The notes beneath the pieces are model-generated. The model was not told the origin of the DNA and made no database searches. It worked only from the letters and a program-made list of their open reading frames with translations. Shown piece after piece: positions 1 through 7,850 of a stretch of DNA of 34,518 nucleotides (position 1 is the first letter of the stretch; the number at the start of each line of letters is the position of its first letter). The stretch is from positions 1-34,518 of the IMG/VR virus record IMGVR_UViG_3300001686_000015. The stretch is one strand, 5' to 3'. The translations under genes and the position numbers were made by a program. This stretch comes from a virus.

Positions 1-2
1 TG

Positions 3-422
3 GCGGGGATTGTTGTATGCGCTGATAATTATAACGAAAGAATTGTTGATATCTATCTTGATGAAATAGTAATTGCTACAGCATGGTTGCATGATTGCGT
101 TGAAGATTGCGATGTTAGTATTCGGCAAATTTCTAATAAATTCGGGATTGACGTTGCTTATGGTGTTGATTGTTTATCTGACATAGAAAAAGGGAATAGA
201 AATCTGCGTAAAGAATTATCCCGTAAAAGACTTTCTAAATCAGAAAATTGGGTACAAAATATAAAAGTCGCTGATTTAATAAGCAATACTTCTTCTATCG
301 TTCAGCATGATCCTGACTTTGCTAAAGTTTATCTCGAAGAAAAGCGATTATTGCTTGATGTTTTGACTAAAGCTGATGAAAGGCTTATAAAGATCGCCAG
401 AAAACAGTGCGAGGTATTTTAA
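3..422 (+). CDS. HD-domain phosphohydrolase, ppGpp-hydrolase (SpoT/MESH1-like), 5' partial
   Basis: The reading frame is open from the first bases of the window, so the N-terminus lies outside it; the in-frame TTG at 87 is not the likely start. The frame reads AWLHDCVEDCDVS, the HD-ED signature of RelA/SpoT-type HD hydrolases, and later IKVADLISNTSSI, matching the downstream KxADxxxN motif of that family. Known members remove the 3'-pyrophosphate of (p)ppGpp or hydrolyse related nucleotides in the cytoplasm using a metal ion. No synthetase domain is visible, so a small stand-alone hydrolase is likely. Its stop codon overlaps the ATG of the next gene (TAATG), so the two are probably translationally coupled. 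Whether it belongs to the phage or to the flanking host DNA cannot be decided. Family assignment is fairly sure; the substrate is inferred. Confidence 0.75.
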   Translation, partial: AGIVVCADNYNERIVDIYLDEIVIATAWLHDCVEDCDVSIRQISNKFGIDVAYGVDCLSDIEKGNRNLRKELSRKRLSKSENWVQNIKVADLISNTSSIVQHDPDFAKVYLEEKRLLLDVLTKADERLIKIARKQCEVF

Positions 423-850
423 TGAATAGCTTGCTGTCTTCCGACGTTGTTGTTATTACGTTGCCTAACAAACCCGCTCCTACGCCAGAAGAATTTAATA
501 AATCTTGGGAGAATGATATAAGAAATGATAATAAGTCATTGATTGAAGAGATTACAAAAAAAATAGCAAAAAAAGACTTTTTAAAAAAATATTCTTATTT
601 TGCGGAAAAGAAACGACACTTAATAAGACAGCCCAAAAACCGCATTCACTTCTTTCGTCTTCGCAAAATCCGCAGGAGTGACGAAACCGAGGCAATCGTG
701 ACTTATTCCAACATCTACAGACTTAAAGCATTCATAAGCGTACTCAGAGCAAATGTACTCATTCTTTCTGACGCGCGTTGGTGCGCGGCACTCTTTTCGC
801 GATATAAATTTATTTCTCAGTATCCTTGCTGTTATTTTTGCGATATCTAA
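422..850 (+). CDS. small hypothetical protein, probably truncated at its 3' end
   Basis: The gene starts at the ATG that overlaps the stop of the preceding HD hydrolase, with a GAGG Shine-Dalgarno-like motif about 8 bases upstream. The first about 65 codons look genuine: a short hydrophobic N-terminus (SSDVVVITLPNKPAPTPEEF) followed by a charged Lys-rich segment. From about position 620 on, the frame is only the antisense of the well-supported YiiX-like gene, and the residues there (Cys/Arg/Phe-rich) do not look like a folded protein. The simplest reading is a gene whose true 3' part was lost at a recombination junction near 620 and which now reads into foreign sequence until a chance stop. 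No family is recognised. Confidence 0.35.
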   Translation: MNSLLSSDVVVITLPNKPAPTPEEFNKSWENDIRNDNKSLIEEITKKIAKKDFLKKYSYFAEKKRHLIRQPKNRIHFFRLRKIRRSDETEAIVTYSNIYRLKAFISVLRANVLILSDARWCAALFSRYKFISQYPCCYFCDI

Positions 851-1243
851 CGTCCCGTATCTGTAACCCAAAAAATCCACCGCCACTGTTGAGAAATTTT
901 TAATGTGGGACTCGTTAAGATCGGTGTGGCGTCCTATTATCATGCCACCGTTGTACCGATGATTTTTTCCGTCGTAGTTTTTGACATAAAAAGAAAGTGG
1001 CACACATCGAACACCAATAGTTTCTACGCTTTCAAAAACAAATATTCTATCAATCGCGTCAAGCCTTAAAATAAACGCTACGTGAGTCCATATAGAGCCT
1101 GTGGCGAACTTTATCAAGCGAGAGTACATGCTTTCACCCGCGCACATCAAAATGTCGCCTGAGCGAATCTGTGAGCGTGCATCAGAGTATTTTAATGTTG
1201 GTACAGAGGGGAATTTGTCAACCGATATTGGCATTTTTGTCAT
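620..1243 (-). CDS. circularly permuted NlpC/P60 (YiiX-like) papain-fold enzyme
   Basis: The protein contains GDILMCAGES followed by SIWTHVAFIL (His at about residue 54), then FVFESV, and near the C-terminus YICSEYAYE (Cys at about 165). His first and Cys late is the order of circularly permuted papain-fold proteins such as YiiX. Known relatives are peptidoglycan amidases/endopeptidases or lipid/acyl-acting hydrolases. Lying just downstream of the endolysin on the same strand, it could be a second lysis or wall-processing enzyme, but this is inferred. The frame stays open up to 1360; ATG at 1243 (or 1234) is preferred because the upstream part is Arg/Cys-rich and contains the repeats at 1279-1399. 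No good Shine-Dalgarno is seen, so the start is uncertain. No signal peptide is visible. Confidence 0.75.
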   Translation of the reverse strand: MTKMPISVDKFPSVPTLKYSDARSQIRSGDILMCAGESMYSRLIKFATGSIWTHVAFILRLDAIDRIFVFESVETIGVRCVPLSFYVKNYDGKNHRYNGGMIIGRHTDLNESHIKNFSTVAVDFLGYRYGTLDIAKITARILRNKFISRKECRAPTRVRKNEYICSEYAYECFKSVDVGISHDCLGFVTPADFAKTKEVNAVFGLSY

Positions 1244-1278
1244 TTTTATAGGATTTATTGTCAACCATTTTTTTCTCA

Positions 1279-1399
1279 AACATGTAACAAGCCTCATTTC
1301 AACATGTAACAAATCACCATGCGAAATCCTATTGTGACGACTTCTGCAGGTATATCGCAAAATTCAACATTTAACAAATCAGTTTTTAAGATGTAACAA
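1279..1399. repeat. four 12-bp repeats in two pairs upstream of the YiiX-like gene
   Basis: On the - strand the element reads TTGTTACATGTT. Copies lie at 1279-1290 and 1301-1312 (identical on both), 1366-1377 (TTGTTAAATGTT) and 1388-1399 (TTGTTACATCTT). Within each pair the copies start 22 bp apart, two helical turns, so the sites fall on the same face of DNA. The block fills the gap between the endolysin stop and the YiiX-like start. A regulator-binding array is a reasonable inference; no known operator is recognised. Confidence 0.6.
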
Positions 1400-1414
1400 A
1401 GCATATAATTTCTT

Positions 1415-1909
1415 TCATTTATAATTTCTAAAAATCCAACCCTTTAAGAAATTTATATTTTTCGGCCTTTCTTCAACACAATCAGCATAATATTTTGACC
1501 GCTCAACACGAAATCTCTCTAAAAGCCAACCCTGATGGCAATTATTCGCCTCTTTTAAGCTTAGTGAACCAATATCGCCATCCTCTGTTAATTTACCTCC
1601 ACAGTGATTTATTGCTTTCTGTAAGGATATTTCGGCATTAAACGTTCCACTATTAACACCCATATCAAATACTCTGATAGCAAGATTAGGATTCGATAAT
1701 AAGTCATATTCTCTTTTCCAGTATCCATTTTTATAAATGACTTTAGCCTGCTCTTTCGTTAAGCTTTTAATATCAAGACTTGGAAATGATTTTTTTGAAA
1801 TTCCCCACTTTGTTTCTTCACCAGAGTCATTAGAGTTATTGACATAAAACCCTTCATTTCCTATAACAAAATCAAACGCTTTGTCGAATAAGGACTTTTC
1901 TTCGACCAT
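1415..1909 (-). CDS. endolysin, glycoside hydrolase family 108 (N-acetylmuramidase)
   Basis: The N-terminal half carries the GH108 pattern: VIGNEGFY with the catalytic Glu at residue 19, then a KWGIS motif, LTKEQAKVIYKNGYW, and RVFDMGVNSG. The C-terminal half (LQKAINHCGG...DGDIGSLSLKEAN) matches the PG_binding_3 region usually fused to it. The length of 164 residues is normal for the family. It cleaves the glycan strand of peptidoglycan at the end of infection. There is no signal peptide, so release should need a holin, and the two genes immediately upstream encode membrane proteins. Its ATG overlaps the stop of the upstream gene (TAATG), indicating translational coupling in a lysis cassette. 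Confidence 0.9.
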   Translation of the reverse strand: MVEEKSLFDKAFDFVIGNEGFYVNNSNDSGEETKWGISKKSFPSLDIKSLTKEQAKVIYKNGYWKREYDLLSNPNLAIRVFDMGVNSGTFNAEISLQKAINHCGGKLTEDGDIGSLSLKEANNCHQGWLLERFRVERSKYYADCVEERPKNINFLKGWIFRNYK

Positions 1910-2157
1910 TATATACCTCTCGATAGTTCAGTTTTTATCTCTGCTATTGCAACTTTTATTTCAATGAAGTTTTCTGAAGCATAATTTTTAAAATATTCAA
2001 AATTATCTTTTATTTCTCTTATGAACTCATTTTGTGACTTATAGGATTCCATCAAAAGACTAACATTTTGAGTTATCCTGAAAGCTAATGTAATAATTCC
2101 TATGATAATTGGAGAAGTTATCAGAACTATTATTAGTTCTAAAAGTTTTATATCCAT
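1909..2157 (-). CDS. small single-span membrane protein, lysis cassette (holin or spanin candidate)
   Basis: An 82-residue protein with one hydrophobic helix at about residues 5-28 (LLELIIVLITSPIIIGIITLAF) followed by a polar, probably coiled-coil tail (residues 35-80) rich in Glu, Lys, Ile and Asn. A membrane anchor with a helical tail fits an inner-membrane spanin or a class III-type holin. No lipobox protein, the usual o-spanin partner, was found nearby. It overlaps the downstream endolysin by one base and the upstream membrane gene by ten, so the three are one translational unit. The lysis role is inferred from position and topology; no specific family is recognised. Confidence 0.65.
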   Translation of the reverse strand: MDIKLLELIIVLITSPIIIGIITLAFRITQNVSLLMESYKSQNEFIREIKDNFEYFKNYASENFIEIKVAIAEIKTELSRGI

Positions 2158-2621
2158 CTCATACCCCTACATAAAATAAAATACGCAATTGGAAATGTTG
2201 TAGAAAAACCAATCTTCATAATATTGTTAATTTTTTTTATACTCTCTTTCCCGATGTTAAAAAGCCTTATATTAATTAAGAAATTTATGAATGTATCAAT
2301 AAGAAAAAGCATTGATAGCAAATCTATTCCGACATAAAACACTTTGAGAAAATAGTAATATCCATCCTGGGTGTAATCCCTGTATGTAGAGTAAAAGAAC
2401 CAATATATTGAAAAAAATGAAACTGAAAAATCTGTGAATGAGGGAGTTTTATAATTAAACAATAAAACTCTTAAAAGCATTATAATCATAATTACATTGA
2501 TAATTTCAAACGAAACCATCATCCCTAATGACATGGTGGTATCTTGTGTTACAATATAAAGTGAACAAAAATACCATGCCAACAGAAATAAAGTGCTTCC
2601 TTTTGCTATTTTTTCAATCAT
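2148..2621 (-). CDS. multi-span membrane protein, lysis cassette
   Basis: A 157-residue protein with about four or five hydrophobic stretches (roughly residues 10-27, 34-56, 66-82, 95-113 and 137-152) separated by short polar loops, some Tyr-rich (YRDYTQDGYYYF). It sits between the tail fibre gene and the small membrane protein, overlapping the latter by ten bases. Position suggests a holin or antiholin-like part of the lysis module, but it is longer than typical holins and no family is recognised. A superinfection or envelope function is equally possible. Confidence 0.6.
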   Translation of the reverse strand: MIEKIAKGSTLFLLAWYFCSLYIVTQDTTMSLGMMVSFEIINVIMIIMLLRVLLFNYKTPSFTDFSVSFFSIYWFFYSTYRDYTQDGYYYFLKVFYVGIDLLSMLFLIDTFINFLINIRLFNIGKESIKKINNIMKIGFSTTFPIAYFILCRGMRWI

Positions 2622-2634
2622 AATTTAACGTTAA

Positions 2635-3681
2635 TCAAACAGATGTTATTGTTTGCCATGCGGCACTTATATATACACATAGCTTTCCTAGAGTTGTATC
2701 ACCAAATAATTGAAATTGAGAAGGTGATGAAATTGCATTTTTTTGTGTTGTCGTTCCCAATTGCGGAATAATTCCGTTTAAAAAGGTTTTATTGCCAGCA
2801 AACGTTTGCGTTCCTGTAGATACCCCCCCTGGATTTGTAGCATCTGCAGCTTCTAAATTAAGCTGTTGCCCTATTAATGATAACCCTGCTGGATTAGGCG
2901 TTACCCCAAAACTTAAAAGTGAAACATTCCCTGTGTTTGTGTTTGATAGATTGCTTGCAGATATTGTTCCACTAAAGGTTTTATTGCCAGCAAACGTTTG
3001 CGTTCCTGTAGATACCCCCCCTGGATTTGTAGCATCTGCAGCTTCTAAATTAAGCTGTTGCCCTATTAATGATAACCCTGCTGGATTAGGCGTTACCCCA
3101 AAACTTAAAAGTGAAACATTCCCTGTGTTTGTGTTTGATAGATTGCTTGCAGATATTGTTCCACTAAAGGTTTTATTGCCAGCAAACGTTTGCGTTCCTG
3201 TAGTAACAACGCCTGGAAACGATGCAGTCGCCGCCTCTAAGTTAAAGTTTGGGCCCGATAATGTCATTCCAGCAACATTAGGAGTCGCACCGACTGCGAG
3301 AATATTAAGCCCGATTTGTTTATTATTAAATGTTGTCCAATCTATCGATGAAAGATAACCGTTTGCTAAAGTAGTAGCGACAGGTATAGAAAGCACACCA
3401 CTATTTAAGGCTAAAGGCGCGGTAACAGTAACGACATTTTGTGAGTTATCTACTTTTTGCCACGCACTACCATTAAATACAACCCAGTCTCCGATATTCC
3501 ATGTACTAACACCGTTTAAATTTGTGCTTCCTGCCACTGAAACTATATAAAAGTCACCTTTTGTACCAACACTTGAAACAAGCGTAGGCGTATTCGTAGA
3601 CGCATTCCAAGAGCCTTTGTAATTCAAAGGAAACTGAATGCGCGGTGGAATCAAATTGATAAATGGAGTTGTAAAGCCCAT
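2635..3681 (-). CDS. tail fibre protein with internal tandem repeats
   Basis: The 348-residue protein opens with LNYKGSWNASTNTPTLVSSV and continues with GDFYIVSVAGS and WNIGDWVVFNGSAWQKVD, a module common in phage tail fibres and fibre-associated proteins. The middle is built of repeated units containing GTQTFAGNKTFSGTISASNL, and the end reads LGKLCVYISAAWQTI. Two of the repeats are identical at DNA level over 192 bp, a recent duplication that lengthens the shaft by 64 residues. Downstream of the baseplate genes, it probably forms part of the host-binding apparatus. No intramolecular chaperone/peptidase domain is seen at the C-terminus. Confidence 0.7.
   Translation of the reverse strand: MGFTTPFINLIPPRIQFPLNYKGSWNASTNTPTLVSSVGTKGDFYIVSVAGSTNLNGVSTWNIGDWVVFNGSAWQKVDNSQNVVTVTAPLALNSGVLSIPVATTLANGYLSSIDWTTFNNKQIGLNILAVGATPNVAGMTLSGPNFNLEAATASFPGVVTTGTQTFAGNKTFSGTISASNLSNTNTGNVSLLSFGVTPNPAGLSLIGQQLNLEAADATNPGGVSTGTQTFAGNKTFSGTISASNLSNTNTGNVSLLSFGVTPNPAGLSLIGQQLNLEAADATNPGGVSTGTQTFAGNKTFLNGIIPQLGTTTQKNAISSPSQFQLFGDTTLGKLCVYISAAWQTITSV
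2782..3203 (-). repeat. 192-bp perfect tandem repeat (two full copies plus 38-bp partial) inside the fibre gene
   Basis: Copies span 2782-2973 and 2974-3165 and appear identical base for base. A third copy begins at 3166, matches for about 38 bp and then diverges, although the encoded protein remains similar. The unit is an exact multiple of three (64 codons), so the frame is kept. Identity including third codon positions points to very recent unequal crossing-over or slippage. Confidence 0.95.
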
Positions 3682-3692
3682 GATTTTTTCCT

Positions 3693-4025
3693 TTAGTCGT
3701 AAAAGGCAACTGAGATTTTTACTGCATCATCAGAATTAAAATGCAAAACTTGAACGGCGGGAGAAGAACCTTCCAGCCAAACGCTAGCTAAATTTACAAT
3801 TGAGTTTGTTAGGGTGAATGTAGAGTTAGATGGCATTAAAGCGGCCGTATCTGCTGCAACGCAATAGCTACCAGTTGCAGAAATAATGCACGATCTTTTT
3901 CCTGCGGGGACGGTAACAGTTTTATCCGTTGCGCCAGGTAATATACATTCATAGATTGCTGTCGAAAAATTTGGGGCGAATGTCGATAGCCCATTTGAAT
4001 CTGTAAGTTGATTTAACGCTGACAT
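3693..4025 (-). CDS. small hypothetical virion/tail-associated protein
   Basis: A 110-residue protein, mostly beta-prone and Ala/Thr/Ser-rich, with the segments TVTVPAGKRSCIISATGSYCV and VWLEGSSPAVQVLHF. It lies between two tail fibre genes on the same strand with short gaps, so a small fibre-tip, adaptor or decoration protein is the likeliest role. No Pfam-type motif is recognised and there is no signal peptide. Assignment rests on position and on the composition typical of phage structural proteins. Confidence 0.6.
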   Translation of the reverse strand: MSALNQLTDSNGLSTFAPNFSTAIYECILPGATDKTVTVPAGKRSCIISATGSYCVAADTAALMPSNSTFTLTNSIVNLASVWLEGSSPAVQVLHFNSDDAVKISVAFYD

Positions 4026-4062
4026 ATTTTTCTCCTATTTTTTAAATATTTAAACTTTTAAT

Positions 4063-5040
4063 TTAATGACCTATCGCAAAGAAAATAACTGGGACGGTTG
4101 CGTTTGCATCAAATGGTTGTGCTGCAGTAGAACTAAAATCAACTGTAAAGTCCGTTGCGCTATAAGAATAAGTAGATATATTTATTCCTCGTGTTGCCCC
4201 TGTGCCATTTTTATTTGTTCCATGAACTTGAAAACAAGCATTAGGAAATGCAAGAGGGAATGTAGGGGTAACAGTGGATATTGTGCTTCCCAAGGTTACA
4301 GGAATTAAAACAGTAAACCATTGTAAGATCCATCCACCTGGAAATTCCTGATATCCATTTACTAAAATAGAATTTAAAAAAGAAGATGACAGAGGATATC
4401 TAGCATCTGCAAATGCCTGACTAATCTTAGTTTGTAATTTTTCTGTAATGAAAAGTGCTGAATTATATGCAGCAATATCGCCAGAATTAATTTGTGTCTG
4501 ACCATTTGCAACTGTAATAACCCATGCGCCTGTATATCCCGCATCAGGCGTAGGTGGTACTTGTGTGCCTGTTGTCGCAGGTACGCCAGCTTTGATATTA
4601 GAAACTAAATTACCGCGACGTGTCGTATCGACAACCGCTGGAGAAGCCCCAAAAAATGGCCTATTTTGAGGATTTTCATCCGCATCTTGATAAATAACCT
4701 GCAAAAGATAATCGATGCTTTGCCCTGGCGTTGCGGGAGCTGTCAGAGGAAATGTGACAGCATCCATCAAAATACCTTGTTTTACTATTTCTCTGGCATC
4801 TGCGGGAATTGATCCGTATCTCGTTCCATCAATCGCCTCTAAAGTATAAATTTCTCCAGGGTTTAAGACGACATTCAATGAAGCTGGGCCTGTCGGCACG
4901 CATGTTAAATCATTAAGTAATGGGCCTGATCCTAAGATTGCTTTTGTAAGTTTACCTAAGCCAATCATTGAAAAAAGATTTGAATTATCTACATCTATTG
5001 AATCAATGCGCTCATTGTCATAAGCAATCGCTCTATCCAT
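4063..5040 (-). CDS. tail fibre protein with gp53-like C-terminal domain
   Basis: A 325-residue protein. The N-terminal region (MDRAIAYDNERIDSIDVDNS) and the central segment on solution variables (LNPGEIYTLEAIDGTRYGSI) resemble the baseplate-proximal part of phage tail fibres. The C-terminal about 100 residues (GYQEFPGGWILQW, then FPLAFPNACFQVHGT, ending FFAIGH) follow the gp53-like C-terminal fold found at receptor-binding tips: a GGxxxQW start, FPxAF centre and a final hydrophobic strand. It follows the tail protein I-like gene, the usual position for a fibre. Role in receptor recognition is inferred. Confidence 0.75.
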   Translation of the reverse strand: MDRAIAYDNERIDSIDVDNSNLFSMIGLGKLTKAILGSGPLLNDLTCVPTGPASLNVVLNPGEIYTLEAIDGTRYGSIPADAREIVKQGILMDAVTFPLTAPATPGQSIDYLLQVIYQDADENPQNRPFFGASPAVVDTTRRGNLVSNIKAGVPATTGTQVPPTPDAGYTGAWVITVANGQTQINSGDIAAYNSALFITEKLQTKISQAFADARYPLSSSFLNSILVNGYQEFPGGWILQWFTVLIPVTLGSTISTVTPTFPLAFPNACFQVHGTNKNGTGATRGINISTYSYSATDFTVDFSSTAAQPFDANATVPVIFFAIGH

Positions 5041-5050
5041 TAGTTTTTCC

Positions 5051-5689
5051 TCAATCTAAAATTGTAGTGTGCATTAATGTGCCCGCGGCTTTAGTTATTT
5101 CAATGGTATTTAAAATATCAAAATCTGTAATACAAGAATTTTGAGCACCGCCATCACCATAATAACTTTCTGCTGTTGCATAGGCATTTTGATTTAAAAA
5201 AGCTGTATCATTGATAACATTCGGGAGCGGTCGATAGACGGTTATCCATGCTTGATATGGGCCTTCAGCACCCATAAAAGCATGATTATAAAAATCGTGA
5301 TTATAATATCCTGCATCATTAAAGCTTTCATAAACGACTGGCACTCTACCCGTTAATTCAGTAAGACGATCAATCATTGCTTGTTTTGTGCCGCGCGGGG
5401 CAAGCATCATTTTTTGAATTCTTACCAAGAAATCAGTATCACTTTGCGCTGAACATCTCAGTAAAAGATCACCAAAGAAATCTTCCGCATACAAATCAAG
5501 AAAAATATCTGTAGAGGTTTCTGGGCGAGTTTGTAGATGCGAATACATCAAGCATCCATAGATAAACGCTGAGACATTGGCAAAACCAGCCAGAAAAGCA
5601 TCTAACACAGTATTACCATTTTGGCTGTACCATGGCGCTGAATATTTAAAAAGAAATACAATCAGATTATCTTCTGATAATGCAGCCAT
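5051..5689 (-). CDS. baseplate/tail protein I-like
   Basis: A 212-residue protein immediately downstream of baseplate J, overlapping its end by one base. The central motif APRGTKQAMIDRLTELTGRVPVVYE resembles the region of P2 gpI/Mu gp48-type proteins in which a short helix-turn precedes the domain contacting the fibre. Aromatic-rich C-terminal segments (FNDAGYYNHDFYNHAF) are common in baseplate-fibre adaptors. In P2 and Mu, this protein links the wedge (gpJ) to the fibre. Both order and sequence support the call; exact family is less certain. Confidence 0.65.
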   Translation of the reverse strand: MAALSEDNLIVFLFKYSAPWYSQNGNTVLDAFLAGFANVSAFIYGCLMYSHLQTRPETSTDIFLDLYAEDFFGDLLLRCSAQSDTDFLVRIQKMMLAPRGTKQAMIDRLTELTGRVPVVYESFNDAGYYNHDFYNHAFMGAEGPYQAWITVYRPLPNVINDTAFLNQNAYATAESYYGDGGAQNSCITDFDILNTIEITKAAGTLMHTTILD

Positions 5690-6816
5690 TAGATCACCGA
5701 CACGCTAAAAGTACCTATAAATACACGCTCTTTAAATGTTGGCGTTAAATCCGAGGGACTACCATTAATCAATAATCCGCTTGCTTCTATAACTCCTGCT
5801 GATGCTTCATAAATAAGTTGGTATATTTTTGTTGCGATAAGTTTTTGACCAATTTGTAGGCTTGAAACATAATCACCCACTTTATCTTTTATTGCTTGGA
5901 CGATAGTTGGTGCATCAAATAAAGGGTTTAATTCAACTGATACCGCAAGATTCGCTGTTAAAATAACGACTGGGTAAACGCCGATTTGAATGCCAAGGGC
6001 TCTAATGATATCAATTTTAGAGTAGATGGCCTCAATCAATGAAGCAGGAGGACTGCCAGAGCCGTCATCAATGATGATGGTATTAAGCCCGTCTTGCGTT
6101 GAGCCTGAGAAACTGGTGTTTTCTTCTATTTTGTAATAAACAGATGGAGTGCCATTTCTTATGGCCGTCTTATAAGCCAATAAGTTTCCAGAAGTTAGAG
6201 AATTAATAAAGTCAGGAAATCTCTGTCTATAAGAATCATCGCTTTCGCGCGCATAGCCATTTGTAAATTGCTGGGCGTTATTGACTGAATCCACGCCTAC
6301 AATGGAGCTTGCAATCTGATTAATCGCACCAGCATGCACGTTTCCATTTAATCCTGCAACCAAAGCTACAACTGGTGCAGAGATAGAAGCTACGCTTGGG
6401 GCTAATACGTAAGCATTCAAACTAATATTAAAATTAGGATTAGATGTATCGGCATACACTTTAAATTGCACCGATGAAGCAGAAGCTTGAACCAAAGCAT
6501 CTACAGGAACTGTAGCTTGATTTGTACTTGTATTTCTTGCAAAAGTGACTTGTCCCGAGGCTGCTTGGGCAAGATTTCTATAAAATTTAAATATCAAGAA
6601 AAATGAATCAAGGTCACTTCCAGTACAAGAACCAGCGCGACAAAGTGCTAATTGTTGTAAAACTATCGCTTGCATCCATAAACCAACACCCGCATTTGCT
6701 TCAACAAGTGAGAGATTTGGTGATCCTATGGGAAATTGAAGATTAGGAAGCTTCGCCTGCATGGACGCAACCTGATCCGATACAAGCGTATTAAAATCTT
6801 TTGTAGTCAACGGCAT
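5689..6816 (-). CDS. baseplate wedge protein J (Mu gp47/P2 gpJ family)
   Basis: A 375-residue protein with features of the baseplate J family: an N-terminal helical start (LTTKDFNTLVSDQVASMQAKL), a beta region with the SAPVVALVAGLNGNVHAGAI strand, the segment SVNNAQQFTNGYARESDDSYRQRF, in which family members have a G-xE-xxExxRxR signature, and a C-terminal SVELNPLFDAP domain. It forms the wedge around the hub and triggers sheath contraction. It directly follows the gp25-like gene, the order seen in P2 and Mu. Confidence 0.88.
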   Translation of the reverse strand: MPLTTKDFNTLVSDQVASMQAKLPNLQFPIGSPNLSLVEANAGVGLWMQAIVLQQLALCRAGSCTGSDLDSFFLIFKFYRNLAQAASGQVTFARNTSTNQATVPVDALVQASASSVQFKVYADTSNPNFNISLNAYVLAPSVASISAPVVALVAGLNGNVHAGAINQIASSIVGVDSVNNAQQFTNGYARESDDSYRQRFPDFINSLTSGNLLAYKTAIRNGTPSVYYKIEENTSFSGSTQDGLNTIIIDDGSGSPPASLIEAIYSKIDIIRALGIQIGVYPVVILTANLAVSVELNPLFDAPTIVQAIKDKVGDYVSSLQIGQKLIATKIYQLIYEASAGVIEASGLLINGSPSDLTPTFKERVFIGTFSVSVI

Positions 6817-6818
6817 TT

Positions 6819-7190
6819 TTAGCTTACCTGAAATGAGATTGAGACTGGGTTTTTTGTGAGTGCGCTGTAATAAACAATGTCACATTGCAAAATATTGTTT
6901 CCAAGCGGTTTAAATGTAATTAGTGGTCGTGGAGTTTGAGCAACGGTGCTTTCAAGTAAAATTTGAGAAGTAATAATGTTTTGTATGTAATCAAAATTTC
7001 CAGTACTGAGAGATTCACCAACAAATCGGCTAATACCAGCACCATATTCGGGATGCCAAAAATAAGTCCCCGGATTGGTCAAAAGCCTTCTAATAATTGA
7101 TTCTTGGGTAAGCTCTTCACCGTCTGACATTTCAAGTACTCCCTGGCTTGTTAATGAAAGATCATTGCCAAAGAGATTTTTAATCTGCAT
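6819..7190 (-). CDS. baseplate wedge protein W / gp25-like
   Basis: A 123-residue protein with the GPW/gp25 pattern: VLEMSDGEELTQESIIRRLLTNPGTYFWHPEYGAGI, with the conserved ExI...LLT.pG...w.P.yG.gi elements. Gp25 starts sheath polymerisation at the baseplate rim. It is followed two bases later by baseplate J. Size and order match P2 gpW and T4 gp25. Quoted residues: the key part is LTNPGTYFWHPEYGAGI at about residues 37-53. Confidence 0.85.
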   Translation of the reverse strand: MQIKNLFGNDLSLTSQGVLEMSDGEELTQESIIRRLLTNPGTYFWHPEYGAGISRFVGESLSTGNFDYIQNIITSQILLESTVAQTPRPLITFKPLGNNILQCDIVYYSALTKNPVSISFQVS

Positions 7191-7193
7191 TTT

Positions 7194-7850
7194 TTATTCA
7201 GCCTTTACGATGGTTGTTAATTGTGCATTTGTCATTCGAAATGGCATATCAGGAGGAGCCCCACCGCCATGCGTATGCGCGTTATAAAGAGTTTCCAAAG
7301 CCTCTGTAACAAGCTTTAAAAGAGTGCCGCCATTTGATAAATTTATGGCTTGTGCTTCAACATTTGCATTAACAGCATTAATATTCACATCTGCTGCTGA
7401 CGTTACATCAACATTTCCGCTAATGGTATTAACCTTGAGGTCATTATTTGCAGTAATTTCTACATCGCCATTATTTTTGACTTTTATAAAAGTCCCCGAC
7501 GGATGGGTTAGCCACCACTCACCTGCTGGCACAGATGGAGGAACATCTTCATCACTATAGATTTTTCCGATGACGATACCGCTATTTAAGCTACCCTCTT
7601 GAAAAACTACGACCACTTGATCATTAATATTGGGTGCGCCTACCAATCCCATGAAACTCGTCGCAAGCGGAATCCAACCCGTTTGACTAGCCGCAGGATT
7701 TTCTTCGTCTTCTGGCTGTAAGCTTACTTTGACGGTGCAATCTGTAGGGTTATAGGATGTTATTAAGCCGAGCCTTACATCTGATGAAGCATTTTTACCA
7801 ATACCAGATTGAAACCGCATACTGTTTGAAAGCGCATGAAAATCGTGCAT
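7194..7850 (-). CDS. baseplate assembly / spike protein V (Mu gp45-like)
   Basis: A 218-residue protein with an OB-fold-like N-terminal half (LGLITSYNPTDCTVKVSLQP, then VGAPNINDQVVVVFQEGS) and a C-terminal beta-helix-like half made of short regular repeats (DVEITANNDLKVNTI, NVDVTSAADVNINAV). It ends with NAHTHGGGAPP, the HxH region often seen where spike proteins bind metal near the tip. This is the central spike that punctures the outer membrane. Its start overlaps the stop of the hub gene. Confidence 0.85.
   Translation of the reverse strand: MHDFHALSNSMRFQSGIGKNASSDVRLGLITSYNPTDCTVKVSLQPEDEENPAASQTGWIPLATSFMGLVGAPNINDQVVVVFQEGSLNSGIVIGKIYSDEDVPPSVPAGEWWLTHPSGTFIKVKNNGDVEITANNDLKVNTISGNVDVTSAADVNINAVNANVEAQAINLSNGGTLLKLVTEALETLYNAHTHGGGAPPDMPFRMTNAQLTTIVKAE

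Noticed and set aside
1101-1337. A 78-codon + strand frame
   Set aside because: Antisense to the start of the YiiX-like gene and its repeat-containing leader; no ribosome binding site.
2792-3358. A 188-codon + strand frame with repeats, Pro/Ala/Val-rich
   Set aside because: It is the antisense of the fibre gene 2635-3681, and its repeats mirror the 192-bp duplication.
2635-5040. Diversity-generating retroelement in the fibre genes
   Set aside because: No reverse transcriptase, no template/variable repeat pair; the repeats are adjacent and identical.
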